Positions 27,316-37,616 of a stretch of 64,000 nucleotides of DNA are shown piece by piece. Source of the stretch: Thermoleophilia bacterium (GTDB taxonomy: Bacteria; Actinomycetota; Thermoleophilia; RBG-16-64-13); the NCBI GenBank assembly GCA_027493445.1, contig JAOSKU010000001.1, forward strand, positions 1,325,314-1,389,313, in the 5' to 3' direction. Below the pieces are notes generated by a model that did not search any database, was not told the DNA's origin, and saw only the letters and a program-made list of their open reading frames with translations. The position numbers were made by a program, and so were the translations under genes. Within the stretch, counting starts at the first letter, position 1. Each line of letters starts with the position of its first letter.

Positions 27316-27349
27316 ACGAAGCCCCGGCTCCTGGGGGCCGGGGCTTCGT
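27316..27349. terminator. hairpin after the ferritin-like gene
   Basis: 13-bp perfect stem (27316-27328 with 27337-27349, 8-base loop). The right arm GCCGGGGCTTCGT is the same as the inner right end of the 161-bp element, so this terminator seems to have been derived from an element end. Confidence 0.7.
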
Positions 27350-27365
27350 TTCGAATCGAGCTCCA

Positions 27366-27526
27366 GAGCTCGGTTTGGAATGACGCTTCGCCGTCAGGGT
27401 GCGCTGGGCGCGGGCGAGGCACGGACGCAGGGAGCGGGCGTAGCAGCGCTACGGACGCGACCGAGGACACAGCATCGCCCCGCCCAGGGCGGCCTGGGGG
27501 CCGGAGCTTCGTTTCGAAGCGAGCTC
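27366..27526 (+). repeat. 161-bp element family, full copy D
   Basis: Exactly 161 bp, ends GAGCTCGGTTTGGAATGACG and, inverted, GAGCTCGCTTCGAAACGAAG. It abuts the ilvC stop codon. A second right-end fragment (about 27336-27364) lies immediately to its left, so elements have inserted or recombined here more than once. Confidence 0.88.
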
Positions 27527-28525
27527 CTAGTCGAGGTTCTTGCCGCCTGCGATCCAGCTCATCATGCCCCGGAGTCTGCGGCCTACCACCTCAATCTGGT
27601 GCTCAGACTCCCGCCGGGTGATGGCATGATACACGGGCTTGCCGGCTTGGTTCTCGAGGATCCACTCGCGCGCGAACTGGCCGGTTTGGATCTCGTGCAG
27701 GATCTCACGCATCTCGGCGCGGGTCTCCTCAGAGATGATGCGTTTGCCCCGGGTCACGTCCCCATACTCGGCCGTCTCGGAGATCGAGTAGCGCATGCCG
27801 CTGATACCGTGCTCGTAGATGAGATCCACGATCAGCTTGAGCTCGTGCAGGCACTCGAAGTAAGCGATCTCGGGCTGGTAGCCCGCCTCCACCAGGGTCT
27901 CGAACCCGGCCCGGATCAGCTCGCTGGTGCCTCCGCAGAGAACCGCCTGCTCGCCGAAGAGATCGGTCTCCGTCTCTTCCTGGAAGGTGGTCTCGATGAC
28001 ACCCGCACGCGTGCAGCCGATCCCTTTGCCGTACGCCAGGGCCATCTCATGGGCCTGACCGGTGGCATCCTGGTGCACGGCGACCAACCCAGGCACCCCG
28101 CCACCCTCAGTGTACACCCGCCGCACCAGGTGACCCGGGCCCTTGGGCGCCACCATGGTGACATCCACCGTCTCCGGTGGCACGATCTGGTTGAAGTGGA
28201 TGTTGAAGCCGTGGGCGAACATCAGCATGTTCCCCGGCTCGAGGCCGCCGCGGATGGACTCCTCGTAGACCCGCTTCTGATCCTGATCGGGCACCAAGAC
28301 CATGACGATGTCGGCCTTCCCGGACGCCTCGCCAATGGAGAGCACCTCCAGACCGGCCTCGGCAGCCCGCTTGATGCTCGAAGAGCCCTGCCGAAGCCCA
28401 ACGACCACCTTCACGCCGCTGTCCCTGAGATTCTGCGCATGGGCGTGCCCCTGACTGCCGAAACCAAGAACGGCAACGGTCTTGCCTTGCAGCAGGTCGA
28501 GGTTCGCATCCCTGTCGTAGAACAT
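27527..28525 (-). CDS. ilvC: ketol-acid reductoisomerase (class I)
   Basis: 332 residues, short class I type. NADPH site [17 protein letters not shown], then VAPKGPGH, and the Mg-binding acidic residues in [16 protein letters not shown] and [14 protein letters not shown]. It converts acetolactate or acetohydroxybutyrate to the dihydroxy acid in valine/isoleucine synthesis. It lies 105 bases downstream of ilvBN, in the order ilvD-ilvBN-ilvC on the minus strand, probably one operon. Confidence 0.97.
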   Translation of the reverse strand: MFYDRDANLDLLQGKTVAVLGFGSQGHAHAQNLRDSGVKVVVGLRQGSSSIKRAAEAGLEVLSIGEASGKADIVMVLVPDQDQKRVYEESIRGGLEPGNMLMFAHGFNIHFNQIVPPETVDVTMVAPKGPGHLVRRVYTEGGGVPGLVAVHQDATGQAHEMALAYGKGIGCTRAGVIETTFQEETETDLFGEQAVLCGGTSELIRAGFETLVEAGYQPEIAYFECLHELKLIVDLIYEHGISGMRYSISETAEYGDVTRGKRIISEETRAEMREILHEIQTGQFAREWILENQAGKPVYHAITRRESEHQIEVVGRRLRGMMSWIAGGKNLD

Positions 28526-28630
28526 GCTCTCTTCCCCTTCTCGATATGCAGTACTAGTTGCTTACAAACAATAATGCAGCAATCGTTGCACACCCCGAGC
28601 TGTGAAAAGCCCGGAACAACGGGCGACCTC

Positions 28631-30808
28631 TCAGGGGTTCTTCTTGTCCCTTCCCATGGAGATCCGTCCGGCGCGCACCAGCTCCACGATGCCGAAAGGC
28701 TGGAAGAGCTGGAGCATCGCCGAGAGTTTCTCGCGCGTCCCGGTCGCCTCGATGATCAGCGTCGATCTGGCCACATCCACGATCTTGCCCCGGAAGATCT
28801 CCACGATCTGCATGATCTCGGAGCGCGACTCCGCATCGGCCTTCACCTTCACCAGGATCAACTCCCGGTCGACGCTCGAGGCGGGATCCAGGTCGGTAAT
28901 CTTGATGACGTTGATGAGTTTGTGCAGCTGCTTGGTAACCTGCTCGAGCGGCGCATCCTGGGCATCGACGGTGATGATCATGCGCGAGAGCCGGGGGTCC
29001 TCGGTCTCGCCCACAGCCAGGCTGTCGATGTTGAAGCCCCTCCGGGCGAAGAGCCCGGCGATGCGGGTGAGGACGCCCGGCTTGTTCTCGACCAGCACGG
29101 AAAGCGTGTGCTTCACGACTCCACCCCCCATGAGCATGTTGCTGATCGACGCGCCCGCCGGCACCATGGGCCAGACGTTGGCTTCGCGCTTGATGCGGAA
29201 GTCGATCAAGGCGGGGCGGTCGGAGGCCAGCGCCACACGCAGGACCTCCTCGACCTCATCCGGGCGGATGGCCCGGTAGCCTTCGGCCCCGTAGGCTTCG
29301 GCCAGCTTGACGAAGTCGGGCTGGCAGGCGATACAGGTGGAGGCGTAGCGCTTCTGATAGAAGAGCTCCTGCCACTGGCGCACCATGCCCAGGTACATGT
29401 TGTTGAGGATGCACACCTTCACCGCCAGTCCGTAGTTCACGGCGGTGCCCAGCTCTTGGATGTTCATCTGGATGGACCCGTCGCCGGCCACGTCCACCAC
29501 GGTGAGCTCCGGCCGGGCCACCTTGGCGCCGATGGCGGCTGGCAGGCCGAAGCCCATCGTGCCCAAGCCGCCGGAGGTGATGAAGTGACGCGGATGCTTG
29601 GTACGGGAGTACTGGGCGGCCCACATCTGGTTCTGGCCAACCTCGGTGGTGACGATAGCCTCGCCGCGGGTCACTTCGCGCAGCTTCGAGACCACGTACT
29701 CGGGCAGGATCTCGCCCTCGGGATCCTGGGTGAACGTCATCGGGTGCTCCGCCTTCCAGTCGGCCACCTGCCGCATCCAGGGCAGGTGCCGATCCGCCGA
29801 CGGCTCGAACTTCTTGAGCTCCTTGAGGATGCCATGCAGCGTGCGCTTGGCGTCACCCACGATGGGGATGTCGACGGACACGTTCTTGGAGATCTCGGCC
29901 GGGTCGATGTCGATGTGCACCACCTTGGCGTTGGGCGCGAAGGCCTCGAGCTTACCGGTGGCCCGGTCGTCGAAGCGCACGCCCACGGCGAAGACCAGGT
30001 CGCAGTTTTGGATGGCGTAGTTAGCGTAGGGGGTGCCGTGCATACCCAGCATGCCTAGGGACAGGACGTGATCCTCGGGGAAGCAGCCGATGCCCGTGAG
30101 GGTGGTGGTCACCGGAATGTGGGCGTAGAAGGCCAGCTCGCGCAGGTCGTCGGACGCTCCGGAGGCCACGATACCGCCCCCGGCGTAGAGGACGGGCCGC
30201 TCGGCCTCGGCGATCGCCCGGGCGGCGGCCTTGATCTGCTTGGGATGCCCCTGGAGCGTGGGCCTGTAGCCGGGAAGGTCGATCATCAGTGGGGCCTCGG
30301 GGTCGTACTCCATGTCCTCCGCCACCACGTCACTGGGCACATCGATGAGCACCGGGCCGGGACGGCCGGTGCCGGCGATGTAGAACGCCTCGTGCACGAT
30401 GCGGGGGATGTCCGCCGGATCGGTGATGAGATAGCTGTGCTTCACGACCGGGAGAGTGATGCCCGTGGTGTCGGCCTCCTGGAAGGCATCGGTGCCGATC
30501 AACGCTCGACGCACCTGCCCGGTGATGGCCACCATGGGCACGCTGTCTAGATAGGCGTTGGCGATGCCCGTCACCAGATTGGTGGCTCCGGGGCCCGACG
30601 TAGCCATGCACACTCCCACCTTGCCCGAAGCCCGGGCGTATCCGTCGGCCGCATGGACGGCGCCCTGCTCGTGCCGCACGAGGAAGTGGCGGATCTCGGA
30701 GTCGTAGAGGGCGTCGTAGATCGGCATGACCACGCCGCCGGGGATGCCGAAGATGACCTCGGTACCCTCGCGCCGAAGCGCCTCCACCAAAACGTTAGCT
30801 GCTCTCAT
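28631..30808 (-). CDS. ilvBN: acetolactate synthase, large and small subunits in one frame
   Basis: 725 residues. Residues 1-560 are the catalytic subunit: FGIPGG, the catalytic Glu in RHEQGAVHAADGYARASG, and the ThDP motif GDGSIQMNIQELGTAVNYG...NN. Residues about 565-725 are the regulatory subunit with ACT domain (KHTLSVLVENKPGVLTRIAG). The family normally has two genes. The junction is a run of six G on the coding strand (29124-29129). With five, IlvB would end a few codons later at a TGA overlapping a GTG that starts IlvN, the usual bacterial arrangement. So the fusion may be an indel artefact like those elsewhere in this window. Confidence 0.93.
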   Translation of the reverse strand: MRAANVLVEALRREGTEVIFGIPGGVVMPIYDALYDSEIRHFLVRHEQGAVHAADGYARASGKVGVCMATSGPGATNLVTGIANAYLDSVPMVAITGQVRRALIGTDAFQEADTTGITLPVVKHSYLITDPADIPRIVHEAFYIAGTGRPGPVLIDVPSDVVAEDMEYDPEAPLMIDLPGYRPTLQGHPKQIKAAARAIAEAERPVLYAGGGIVASGASDDLRELAFYAHIPVTTTLTGIGCFPEDHVLSLGMLGMHGTPYANYAIQNCDLVFAVGVRFDDRATGKLEAFAPNAKVVHIDIDPAEISKNVSVDIPIVGDAKRTLHGILKELKKFEPSADRHLPWMRQVADWKAEHPMTFTQDPEGEILPEYVVSKLREVTRGEAIVTTEVGQNQMWAAQYSRTKHPRHFITSGGLGTMGFGLPAAIGAKVARPELTVVDVAGDGSIQMNIQELGTAVNYGLAVKVCILNNMYLGMVRQWQELFYQKRYASTCIACQPDFVKLAEAYGAEGYRAIRPDEVEEVLRVALASDRPALIDFRIKREANVWPMVPAGASISNMLMGGGVVKHTLSVLVENKPGVLTRIAGLFARRGFNIDSLAVGETEDPRLSRMIITVDAQDAPLEQVTKQLHKLINVIKITDLDPASSVDRELILVKVKADAESRSEIMQIVEIFRGKIVDVARSTLIIEATGTREKLSAMLQLFQPFGIVELVRAGRISMGRDKKNP

Positions 30809-30889
30809 GATCTATTTTCCACCTTTGCTCTACAGAAGGAAGCCGTACGGTGGCAGAAGATGTGCGAAGCGGCCCGCGGACGGTGGCCG

Positions 30890-32596
30890 TCAGGCCACCG
30901 GCGCTCCGGTCGCGACGCCGCCCCCGCCAAGGACCGCGCCGCGCTCCGCCCCGGTGACCAGGGCTACGTAGCGGCCCAGCACACCCGCGAGCTCGCGCTC
31001 GGGGCTCCGCCAGGCCGCCCTCCTTTGGGCGAGCTCGTTCTCCGCAACCTCCAGGTCGAGCCGCCTGCTGGGGATGTCGATAGCGATGGTGTCCCCGTCG
31101 CGCACCAGGGCAATGGGCCCGCAGTCCGCAGCTTCGGGGGACACGTGACCGATGCTCGCGCCGCGGCTGGCACCGCTGAAGCGCCCATCGGTGATCAGGG
31201 CCACCCGATCGTCGAGGCCGGCACCGGCAAGAGCCGACGTAGGAGTGAGCATCTCAGGCATGCCGGGGCCGCCCTTGGGCCCCACGTAGCGGATCACGAC
31301 CACCGAACCAGGCCTGATATCACCCGCTTCGATGGCAGCCACCACCGAGGGCTCATCGTCGAAGACCCGAGCCGGCCCCCGGTGCGTCAGCATCGGCGGC
31401 AGAACGGCCGCCTCCTTGACCACGGCGCCCTTCGGCGCCAGGTTGCCGAAGAGCACGGCCAGGCCGCCGGTTGCGTGATGGGGCCGATCGAGCGGCCGGA
31501 TGATATCCGCGTCGCGCACGGGCGCGGCCGCGGCCTGCTCGCCCAGTGTGCGCCCCGAGACGGTGGGCACGGACGGGTCGAACAAACCGCGTTCGGAAAG
31601 GCGGTTCAGCACGGCCATCACGCCTCCGGCCCTGTCCAGGTCCTGCATGAAGTTGGGTCCTGTCGGAGAGAGGCGCACGATGTGAGGAGTCGACCCTGAG
31701 ACCTCGTTGAAGGCCTCTACAGGCAGCTTCTGCCCAGCTTCGTTGGCGATGGCCACCAGGTGAAGCACCGTGTTGGTCGAGCAACCCAGAGCCGCGTCGA
31801 GGGCCAAGGCGTTGCGCAGGGCGGCCGGCGACAAGAAACGACGAGCGCCCCACCCTTGCCGGGCCACCTCCACGGCCTGAGCTCCAGCGCGCCGGGCCAG
31901 CGCCAACCGGGCCGAGTAGGGTGCCGGGATGGTGGCGTCGCCGGGCAGCGCCAGCCCCAGCACCTCGGTCAGACAGCTCATGGAGTTAGCCGTGAAAAGG
32001 CCCGCGCATGACCCGCAGGTGGGACAGGCACACTCCTCCAGCTCCGCCAGGTCTTCGGCGGTGATGGTGCCTTGGAAGTAGGCGCCCACCGCTTCGAAGA
32101 CGTCCTTGAGATCGACCCTCTTGCCCCGATAGTCCCCGGCCAGCATCGGCCCACCCGACATAACCACGGCGGGAATGTCGAGCCGAGCGGCCGCCATGAC
32201 CATGCCGGGCACGACCTTGTCGCAGTTGGGGATGAGCACCAGGCCGTCGAGCCCGTGGGCTTGCACCATGATCTCCACCGAGTCGGCGATGTTCTCGCGT
32301 GACACCAGCGAATAGCTCATGCCCGCGTGGTTCATGGCGATGCCGTCGCAGACTCCGATGACGTCGAATTCCAGAGGGACGCCCCCACCCTGCCACACGC
32401 CGGACTTGACCTGGTCAGCGATGGAGCGCAGGTGCATGTGACCCGGGATGAGCTCGTTGTACGAGTTGGCAATGCCGATGAGCGGCCGGTCGAGGTCGGA
32501 GACGTCGAGCCCCAGGGCGCGGAGCAGCGAGCGGTGCGGCGCCCGGGCCGGGCCCCGCATCACCTGATCGCTCCGCTTCGGTGCCGTCTCCGCCAC
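30890..32596 (-). CDS. ilvD: dihydroxy-acid dehydratase
   Basis: About 568 residues. Iron-sulfur ligands in NCDKVVPGM and CPTCGSCAG, family motif KRSDQVMRGPARAPHRSLLRA, and late motif TDGRFSGASRGASIGHVSPEA. It dehydrates dihydroxy acids to 2-keto acids in valine/isoleucine synthesis. I place the start at a GTG (32596) behind GGGGAG; the longer frame upstream is Cys/Ser-rich and not conserved-looking. First gene of the ilv group with its own promoter. Confidence 0.95.
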   Translation of the reverse strand: MAETAPKRSDQVMRGPARAPHRSLLRALGLDVSDLDRPLIGIANSYNELIPGHMHLRSIADQVKSGVWQGGGVPLEFDVIGVCDGIAMNHAGMSYSLVSRENIADSVEIMVQAHGLDGLVLIPNCDKVVPGMVMAAARLDIPAVVMSGGPMLAGDYRGKRVDLKDVFEAVGAYFQGTITAEDLAELEECACPTCGSCAGLFTANSMSCLTEVLGLALPGDATIPAPYSARLALARRAGAQAVEVARQGWGARRFLSPAALRNALALDAALGCSTNTVLHLVAIANEAGQKLPVEAFNEVSGSTPHIVRLSPTGPNFMQDLDRAGGVMAVLNRLSERGLFDPSVPTVSGRTLGEQAAAAPVRDADIIRPLDRPHHATGGLAVLFGNLAPKGAVVKEAAVLPPMLTHRGPARVFDDEPSVVAAIEAGDIRPGSVVVIRYVGPKGGPGMPEMLTPTSALAGAGLDDRVALITDGRFSGASRGASIGHVSPEAADCGPIALVRDGDTIAIDIPSRRLDLEVAENELAQRRAAWRSPERELAGVLGRYVALVTGAERGAVLGGGGVATGAPVA

Positions 32597-32695
32597 GTTT
32601 CTCCCCACTACTCCGCCGGCCACCCCACGCGCCCCGCGGCCACCGCTTGAATTCCCGGAGGAACAGAGCAGCGTCCGCGAGAAGTGGCCTTGCAG

Positions 32696-32723
32696 TTTAC
32701 AAGATGCGGGCGATACAGGGCAA
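32696..32723 (-). promoter_or_regulatory. probable promoter of ilvD-ilvBN-ilvC
   Basis: On the minus strand TTGCCC (32718-32723) and TGTAAA (32696-32701) are 16 bases apart, about 100 bases upstream of the ilvD start. No attenuator peptide rich in branched-chain codons is evident in the short leader. Confidence 0.4.
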
Positions 32724-32905
32724 GCGCACGACGCCGGAGCGCTCCCGTAGGCGGCTCCCACTGTGCGTTCGTATAGGCAAAGCGGTGAATCCAGTGCGTT
32801 CCCACAATCCCGGTGACCTGGGGCCTCTGTTATGTTGGCGTTCGCGGGCCTACGGGCGAAGAACGCCGCCGAGGAGGACCGGCACAGACCCTGCGAGGAG
32901 GGGCA

Positions 32906-34219
32906 ATGACCAACAACGAGCTCAAGCAGCTACGCGACCAGAACGTGCCCCGGGGCCCGTTCAACGTGACCAACCTGTTCGCCGCCAAGGCCAGGAACGC
33001 CACCATCACCGATGTCGAGGGCAGAGAGTACATCGACTTCGCCGGCGGGATCGGGGTCATGGCTGTTGGCCACTGCCACCCCAAGGTGGTGAGGGCCGTG
33101 CAGGATCAGACGACCACCTTCTCGCACACATGCTTCCACGTGGTGATGTACGAGGCCTATGTGAAGCTTGCTCAGAAGATAAACGCGGCTGCGCCCGGCG
33201 ACTTCGCCAAGAAGACCATGTTCGCGAACTCGGGCGCGGAGGCTATCGAGAACGCGGTCAAGATCGCCCGCTACGCCACCGGTCGCGATGCGATCATCGC
33301 CTTCGAAGACGCCTTCCATGGCCGCACCCTCATGACCATGAGCCTCACCTCGAAGACGATGCCCTACAAGAAGGGCTTCGGCCCGTTCGCCCCTGAGATC
33401 TACCGCCTGCCCTACGCCTACTGCTACCGCTGCCCGCTGGCTCTGGAGTACCCCTCTTGCGGCGTAGCCTGCGCCCACCTGCTCGAGGACGCCTTCAAGA
33501 ACTATGTGGGCGCCGACGAGGTGGCCGCCGTCCTGGCCGAGCCGGTGCTGGGCGAGGGCGGCTTCGTGGTGCCGCCCAAAGAGTACTTCCCCAAGCTCAA
33601 GCAGATCTGTGAGAACAACGGCATCCTCTTCATCGCCGACGAGGTGCAGTCGGGGTTCGGGCGGACGGGCACACTGTTCGCCATCGAGAATTGGGGAGTG
33701 GCGCCTGACCTGGTGACGTCGGCCAAAGCCCTGGCGGCGGGCTACCCGCTTTCCGGCATCACCGGCCGAGCGGAGATCATGGACGCGCCCCACGCCGGCG
33801 GGCTGGGCGGCACCTACGGCGGGAACCCGACCGCGTGCCGGGCAGCCCTGGCCGTCTTCGAGATCATCGAGGAGGAGGGGCTGCTCGACCGGGCGAAGGC
33901 CATCGGGGGCCGCATCCGCGAGGCCTTCACCGAGCTGCAGCAGGCTCTGCCCGTCGTGGGCGACGTCCGCGGCCTGGGCGCCATGGTCGCCCTGGAGCTG
34001 GTGACCGACCGCGACAGCAAGACGCCCGCCGCCGACCTCACCAAGGCCCTGGTGGCCCGCTGCGTGGACAAGGGCCTCATCATGATCTCAGCCGGCACCT
34101 ACGGCAACGTCATCCGGCCGCTCATGCCGCTGACCATCGACGACGCCACCCTCGACCGAGGGCTGGACATCATCGCCGACTCGCTGACCGAGCTGGCGAA
34201 GGAGGCCGGCCTCGCGTAA
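32906..34219 (+). CDS. gabT: class III aminotransferase, 4-aminobutyrate type
   Basis: 437 residues from the ATG at 32906 behind GAGGAGGGG. Class III motifs: FANSGAEAIENAVKIAR, AFHGRTLMTMSLT, ADEVQSGFGRTG, and PLP-lysine in TSAKALAAGYP. Overall pattern (FAGGIGVMAVGHCHP, GTYGGNPTACRAALA) is that of GABA/acyl-amino transaminases. It probably transfers the amino group of GABA or a related omega-amino acid to 2-oxoglutarate, giving succinate semialdehyde and glutamate. The following gdh would regenerate 2-oxoglutarate and the AORs could oxidise the aldehyde; that pathway is inference. Confidence 0.88.
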   Translation: MTNNELKQLRDQNVPRGPFNVTNLFAAKARNATITDVEGREYIDFAGGIGVMAVGHCHPKVVRAVQDQTTTFSHTCFHVVMYEAYVKLAQKINAAAPGDFAKKTMFANSGAEAIENAVKIARYATGRDAIIAFEDAFHGRTLMTMSLTSKTMPYKKGFGPFAPEIYRLPYAYCYRCPLALEYPSCGVACAHLLEDAFKNYVGADEVAAVLAEPVLGEGGFVVPPKEYFPKLKQICENNGILFIADEVQSGFGRTGTLFAIENWGVAPDLVTSAKALAAGYPLSGITGRAEIMDAPHAGGLGGTYGGNPTACRAALAVFEIIEEEGLLDRAKAIGGRIREAFTELQQALPVVGDVRGLGAMVALELVTDRDSKTPAADLTKALVARCVDKGLIMISAGTYGNVIRPLMPLTIDDATLDRGLDIIADSLTELAKEAGLA

Positions 34220-34262
34220 GGTAGGCCATGCAGACACGTGCGGGTGGCGTCGGGGGGCGCAG

Positions 34263-35531
34263 ATGACGGTCGATCGGGAACGCTACAACGAGAGTCGGCT
34301 CCTCGACGCCGCCTACTTGCAGTTCGACATCGCCGCTGAGAAGCTGGGGTTGAGTCCCGGTTTCCGCGAGCTCATGAAGTCCGGGCAGCGCGAGTTCACC
34401 GTGCGCTTCCCGGTGCGCATGGATGACGGCTCCATCAGGATCTTCCTGGGTTTCCGGGTGCAACACTCCATCAGCCGAGGGCCGGCCAAGGGCGGCATCC
34501 GTTTCCACCCGGCGGTAGACCTGGACGGCATGCGGGCCCTGGCCGCGCTCATGACCTGGAAGTGCGCGCTCATGAACCTACCCTACGGCGGAGCCAAGGG
34601 AGGGGTCTGCTGCGACCCCCGCGGTCTCTCCCCCGCCGAGCTCGAGCGCGTTACCCGTCGCTTCACCTGGGAGATCGCCCCCCTTATCGGCCCCGATCAG
34701 GACATCCTGGCCCCCGACGTCAACACCGACTCGAGCACCATGGCGTGGGTCATGGACACCTACTCCATCCTCAAGGGCTATACCGTACCCGGCGTGGTCA
34801 CGGGCAAGCCCTTGGAGATCGGGGGAAGTCTCGGCCGGGAGGCGGCCACCGCCCAAGGGTGCGTCTTCGCCATCCGCGAGGCGGCCATCGTCTCGGGGCT
34901 CGATCTGGAGGGAGCCGCCGTGGCCGTGCAGGGCTTCGGCAAGGTGGGCTTCCACGCCGCCCGCCTGATGGCCGAGCTGGGAGCGAGGGTCATCGCCGTC
35001 AGCGACAGCCGGGGCGGCGTCATGGCCGAGGCTGGTCTGGACATCCACGCCGTGCGGGTGCACAAACAGGAGACGGGCTCGGTGGAGGGCGCTCCCGAGG
35101 CGCTGCCCATCACCAACCAAGAACTACTGGAGCTGCCCGTCGACATCCTGATACCATGCGCGATAGAAGGACAAATCACCAGCAGGAACGCACCCCGCAT
35201 CCGTGCCCGCATCTTGGCCGAGGGCGCCAACGGCCCAACGACTCCTTGGGCCGACGATATCCTGGCGGAACGCAGGGTCTTCCTCGTACCCGACATCCTA
35301 GCCAACGGCGGCGGGGTGACAGCATCGTACTTTGAGTGGGTGCAGAACACCCAGAAGCTCTTTTGGAGCGAGGAGGACATCAACAAGAAGCTCGACAGCG
35401 TCATGACCCGGGCCTTCCGCGAGGTCTACGAGCTGTCGCGCCGCGAGGGCATCCACATGCGCACAGCCGCCCTGATGCTGGCGATGGGCCGCGTGGCGGA
35501 GGCGAAGCGACTCCGTGGAGTTTTCCCATAG
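34263..35531 (+). CDS. gdhA: glutamate dehydrogenase (Glu/Leu/Phe/Val family)
   Basis: 422 residues, the hexameric small form. Substrate site GPAKGGIRFHP and catalytic Lys in PYGGAKGGV; Asp in ILAPDVNTD; nucleotide site VQGFGKVGFHAARL. Deaminates glutamate to 2-oxoglutarate, or the reverse. It starts 44 bases after gabT and probably shares its transcript, which suits glutamate recycling for the transaminase. Coenzyme preference cannot be read with confidence. Element copies follow the stop. Confidence 0.94.
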   Translation: MTVDRERYNESRLLDAAYLQFDIAAEKLGLSPGFRELMKSGQREFTVRFPVRMDDGSIRIFLGFRVQHSISRGPAKGGIRFHPAVDLDGMRALAALMTWKCALMNLPYGGAKGGVCCDPRGLSPAELERVTRRFTWEIAPLIGPDQDILAPDVNTDSSTMAWVMDTYSILKGYTVPGVVTGKPLEIGGSLGREAATAQGCVFAIREAAIVSGLDLEGAAVAVQGFGKVGFHAARLMAELGARVIAVSDSRGGVMAEAGLDIHAVRVHKQETGSVEGAPEALPITNQELLELPVDILIPCAIEGQITSRNAPRIRARILAEGANGPTTPWADDILAERRVFLVPDILANGGGVTASYFEWVQNTQKLFWSEEDINKKLDSVMTRAFREVYELSRREGIHMRTAALMLAMGRVAEAKRLRGVFP

Positions 35532-35544
35532 GCGCCGCATCGCG

Positions 35545-35650
35545 CCGCCCAGTGCGGTCTGGCGGCCGGGGCTTCGTTTTGAAACGAGCTCCCGAGCTCG
35601 GTTCAGAATGACGCTTCGCCGCCAGGGCGCGCTGGGCGAGTGCGAGGCAA
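35545..35650 (+). repeat. 161-bp element family, two partial copies in tandem
   Basis: 35545-35592 is a right end (CAGTGCGGTC...GCTTCGTTTTGAAACGAGCTC). 35593-35650 is a left half starting GAGCTCGGTTCAGAATGACG. Both precede the full copy at 35653, so three element pieces are stacked between gdhA and the first AOR gene. Confidence 0.8.
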
Positions 35651-35652
35651 GA

Positions 35653-35813
35653 AGCTCGTCTCGGAATGACGCTTCGCCGCCAGGGTGCGCTGGGCGAGTG
35701 CGAGGCAAGGACGCAGGGAGCGGGCGTAGCAGCGCTACGGGCGCGACCGAGGACGCCGCATCGCGCCGCCCAGTGCGGCCGCGGCGGCCAAGGCTTCGTT
35801 TTGAGACGAGCTC
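35653..35813 (+). repeat. 161-bp element family, full copy E with target duplication
   Basis: 161 bp with near-identical inverted ends (AGCTCGTCTCGGAATGACG and, inverted, GAGCTCGTCTCAAAACGAAG). It is flanked by the 5-bp direct repeat CAAGA (35648-35652 and 35814-35818), the footprint of a transposition-like insertion. The centre holds a CGTAGCAGCGCTACG hairpin. The right flank supplies the ribosome site of the AOR gene. It has no coding capacity, so it would depend on a transposase in trans, like a MITE. Confidence 0.88.
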
Positions 35814-35832
35814 CAAGAAGGAGGAAGAACCG

Positions 35833-37616
35833 ATGACCGAGTACATCCTGCGCGTCGACCTCACCTCCGGCAGCTGCCAGCGGGAAGAGGTCCCCGAGAA
35901 GCTCCTCGCCGAGTTCATCGGGGGCAAGGGCCTGGCCGCTCACTACCTCTCGAGCGAGCTCCCCCCTGGCACCGACCCCCTCTCCCCCGAGAACCTGCTC
36001 ATCTTCATGACCGGCCCCGTCTCCGGGATCTTCCCCGGCACGTGCCGCCACGTGGTGGTCACCAAGAGCCCGGCCACCGGCGGCTTCCTGGACACCTACG
36101 CCGGCGGGTACTTCGCCTGGGAACTCAGGAAGTGCGGCTTGCTGGGGATCATCATCAAAGGCGCCGCCGCCTCCCTCAGCTGCCTGGAGGTGACCGAGGA
36201 CTCCGCCGAGCTCAAGGAGGCCGCCCACCTGGCCGGCCGGAGCATCACCCAGACCGACGACCTCTTCCCCGATTCTCGGGTAGCCGCCATCGGCCCGGCC
36301 GGCGAGAACCGGGTCTATCTGGCCGCCATCGGCAACAACTCGGGCAAGACCAAGCGCGGCCGCTCGGGCTACAACGGCCGGGGAGGCGCAGGCGCGGTCA
36401 TGGGCTCCAAGAACCTGAAAGCTATCGCTCTGAAGGGCGGTAAGGGCCCGGCCCTCACCGACGAAGCCAAGCAGCTGCGCAAGGCCCTCTCCCAGAAGAT
36501 CCAAGCCGAGGACTCGGCTTCCTCCTGGCTCGCCGACGCCGGCACGCCCGCCATCGTCGACTGGACCAACGGCGTCTCCGTGCTCCCTACCCGTAACTGG
36601 CACGCGGGCTCCTTCCCCGAGGCGGCCGCCCTCATCGGTCACGAGCCCGTCATCGAGAACCTGCTCTCCCGCGAAGGCTGCTACAACTGCCCGGTGAACT
36701 GCGGGCCCCACGTGAAGGCCAAGGCCGGGGCCTTCCCCGGCGCGGAAGCCGACAAGCTGGAGTACGAGACCATCGGCCTCGGAGCCAGCAACACCGGCAA
36801 CGGCGACTTCTCGAGCATCGTGCGCTTTGCCGAGCTTTGCGACGAGCTTGGTTTGGACACCATCTCCACCGGGGCGGCGGTGGCTTTCTGCATGGACGCG
36901 GCCGAGCAAGGTTACGTCGACTCCCCCCTGCGCTTCGGGGACTCCGCGGGTCAGGCCGCCCTTACCGAGGACATCGCCTACCGGCGGGGCCTGGGGGCTC
37001 AGCTGGCCGAGGGCATCGAGAAGGCGGCCCGGGCTTGGGGGGTCAACGAGGAGAAGGTACCGGTCTTCTCCATCAAGAACCTGGAGTTCCCCGCCTACGA
37101 CCCCCGGGGCAGCGTGGCCATGAGCCTGGCCTACGCCACCTCCGACCGGGGGCCTGCCACATGCGCAGCTGGCCCATCGCCATCGAGGCCCTCTCCGAGG
37201 ACGAAGGCGCCGATCCCTTCGGCACGGAGGGCAAGGCCGCCTTCGTCATCGGTGAGCAGGACGAGAACTGCCGAGAGTGGAGCCTGGTGGGCTGCGACTT
37301 CATCGTCTACGGGGCCGAGGACGCCCTGCCCATGCTGGAGAGCGTGGGCATCGAGATGAGCGAGGAAGCGTACGAAAGGCTGGGCCGCAGGGTGTGGAAC
37401 CTGGTGCGCCTCTTCAACGTGCGGGAGGGCTGGAGCGCCAAGGATGACGTGGTACCCAAGGCCATCCACCTGCCCCTGGAGGACTCGGGCGCGGCTCTGG
37501 CCCGCGAGACCTTCGAAACCATGAAAAAGGAGTACTACGAGCTACGCCGCTGGGATCCGGACGGCCGGCCCACATCAAGTCTGGTGGCGGAGCTGGAGTT
37601 GGAGGACTACGTATGA
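35833..37616 (+). CDS. aor: tungsten aldehyde:ferredoxin oxidoreductase, paralogue 1, frameshifted
   Basis: About 594 residues after correction. N-terminal pterin-binding domain: RVDLTSG, FIGGKGLAAHYL, and GPVSGIFPGTCRHVVVTKSP. Three of the four [4Fe-4S] Cys are in EGCYNCPVNCG and the fourth in CHMRSWP. Family enzymes oxidise aldehydes to acids and reduce ferredoxin, using a W-bispterin. The frame breaks in the G5 run 37148-37152; one extra G gives the expected DRGGACHMRSW sequence and continues to 37616. ATG at 35833 with GAAGGAGG upstream. It overlaps the second AOR gene by ATGA. Confidence 0.9.

Noticed and set aside
27380..30058. 892-codon open frame opposite ilvC and ilvBN
   Set aside because: Antisense shadow of GC-rich genes; His/Leu/Gly-rich, no motifs, and the sense strand encodes complete enzymes.
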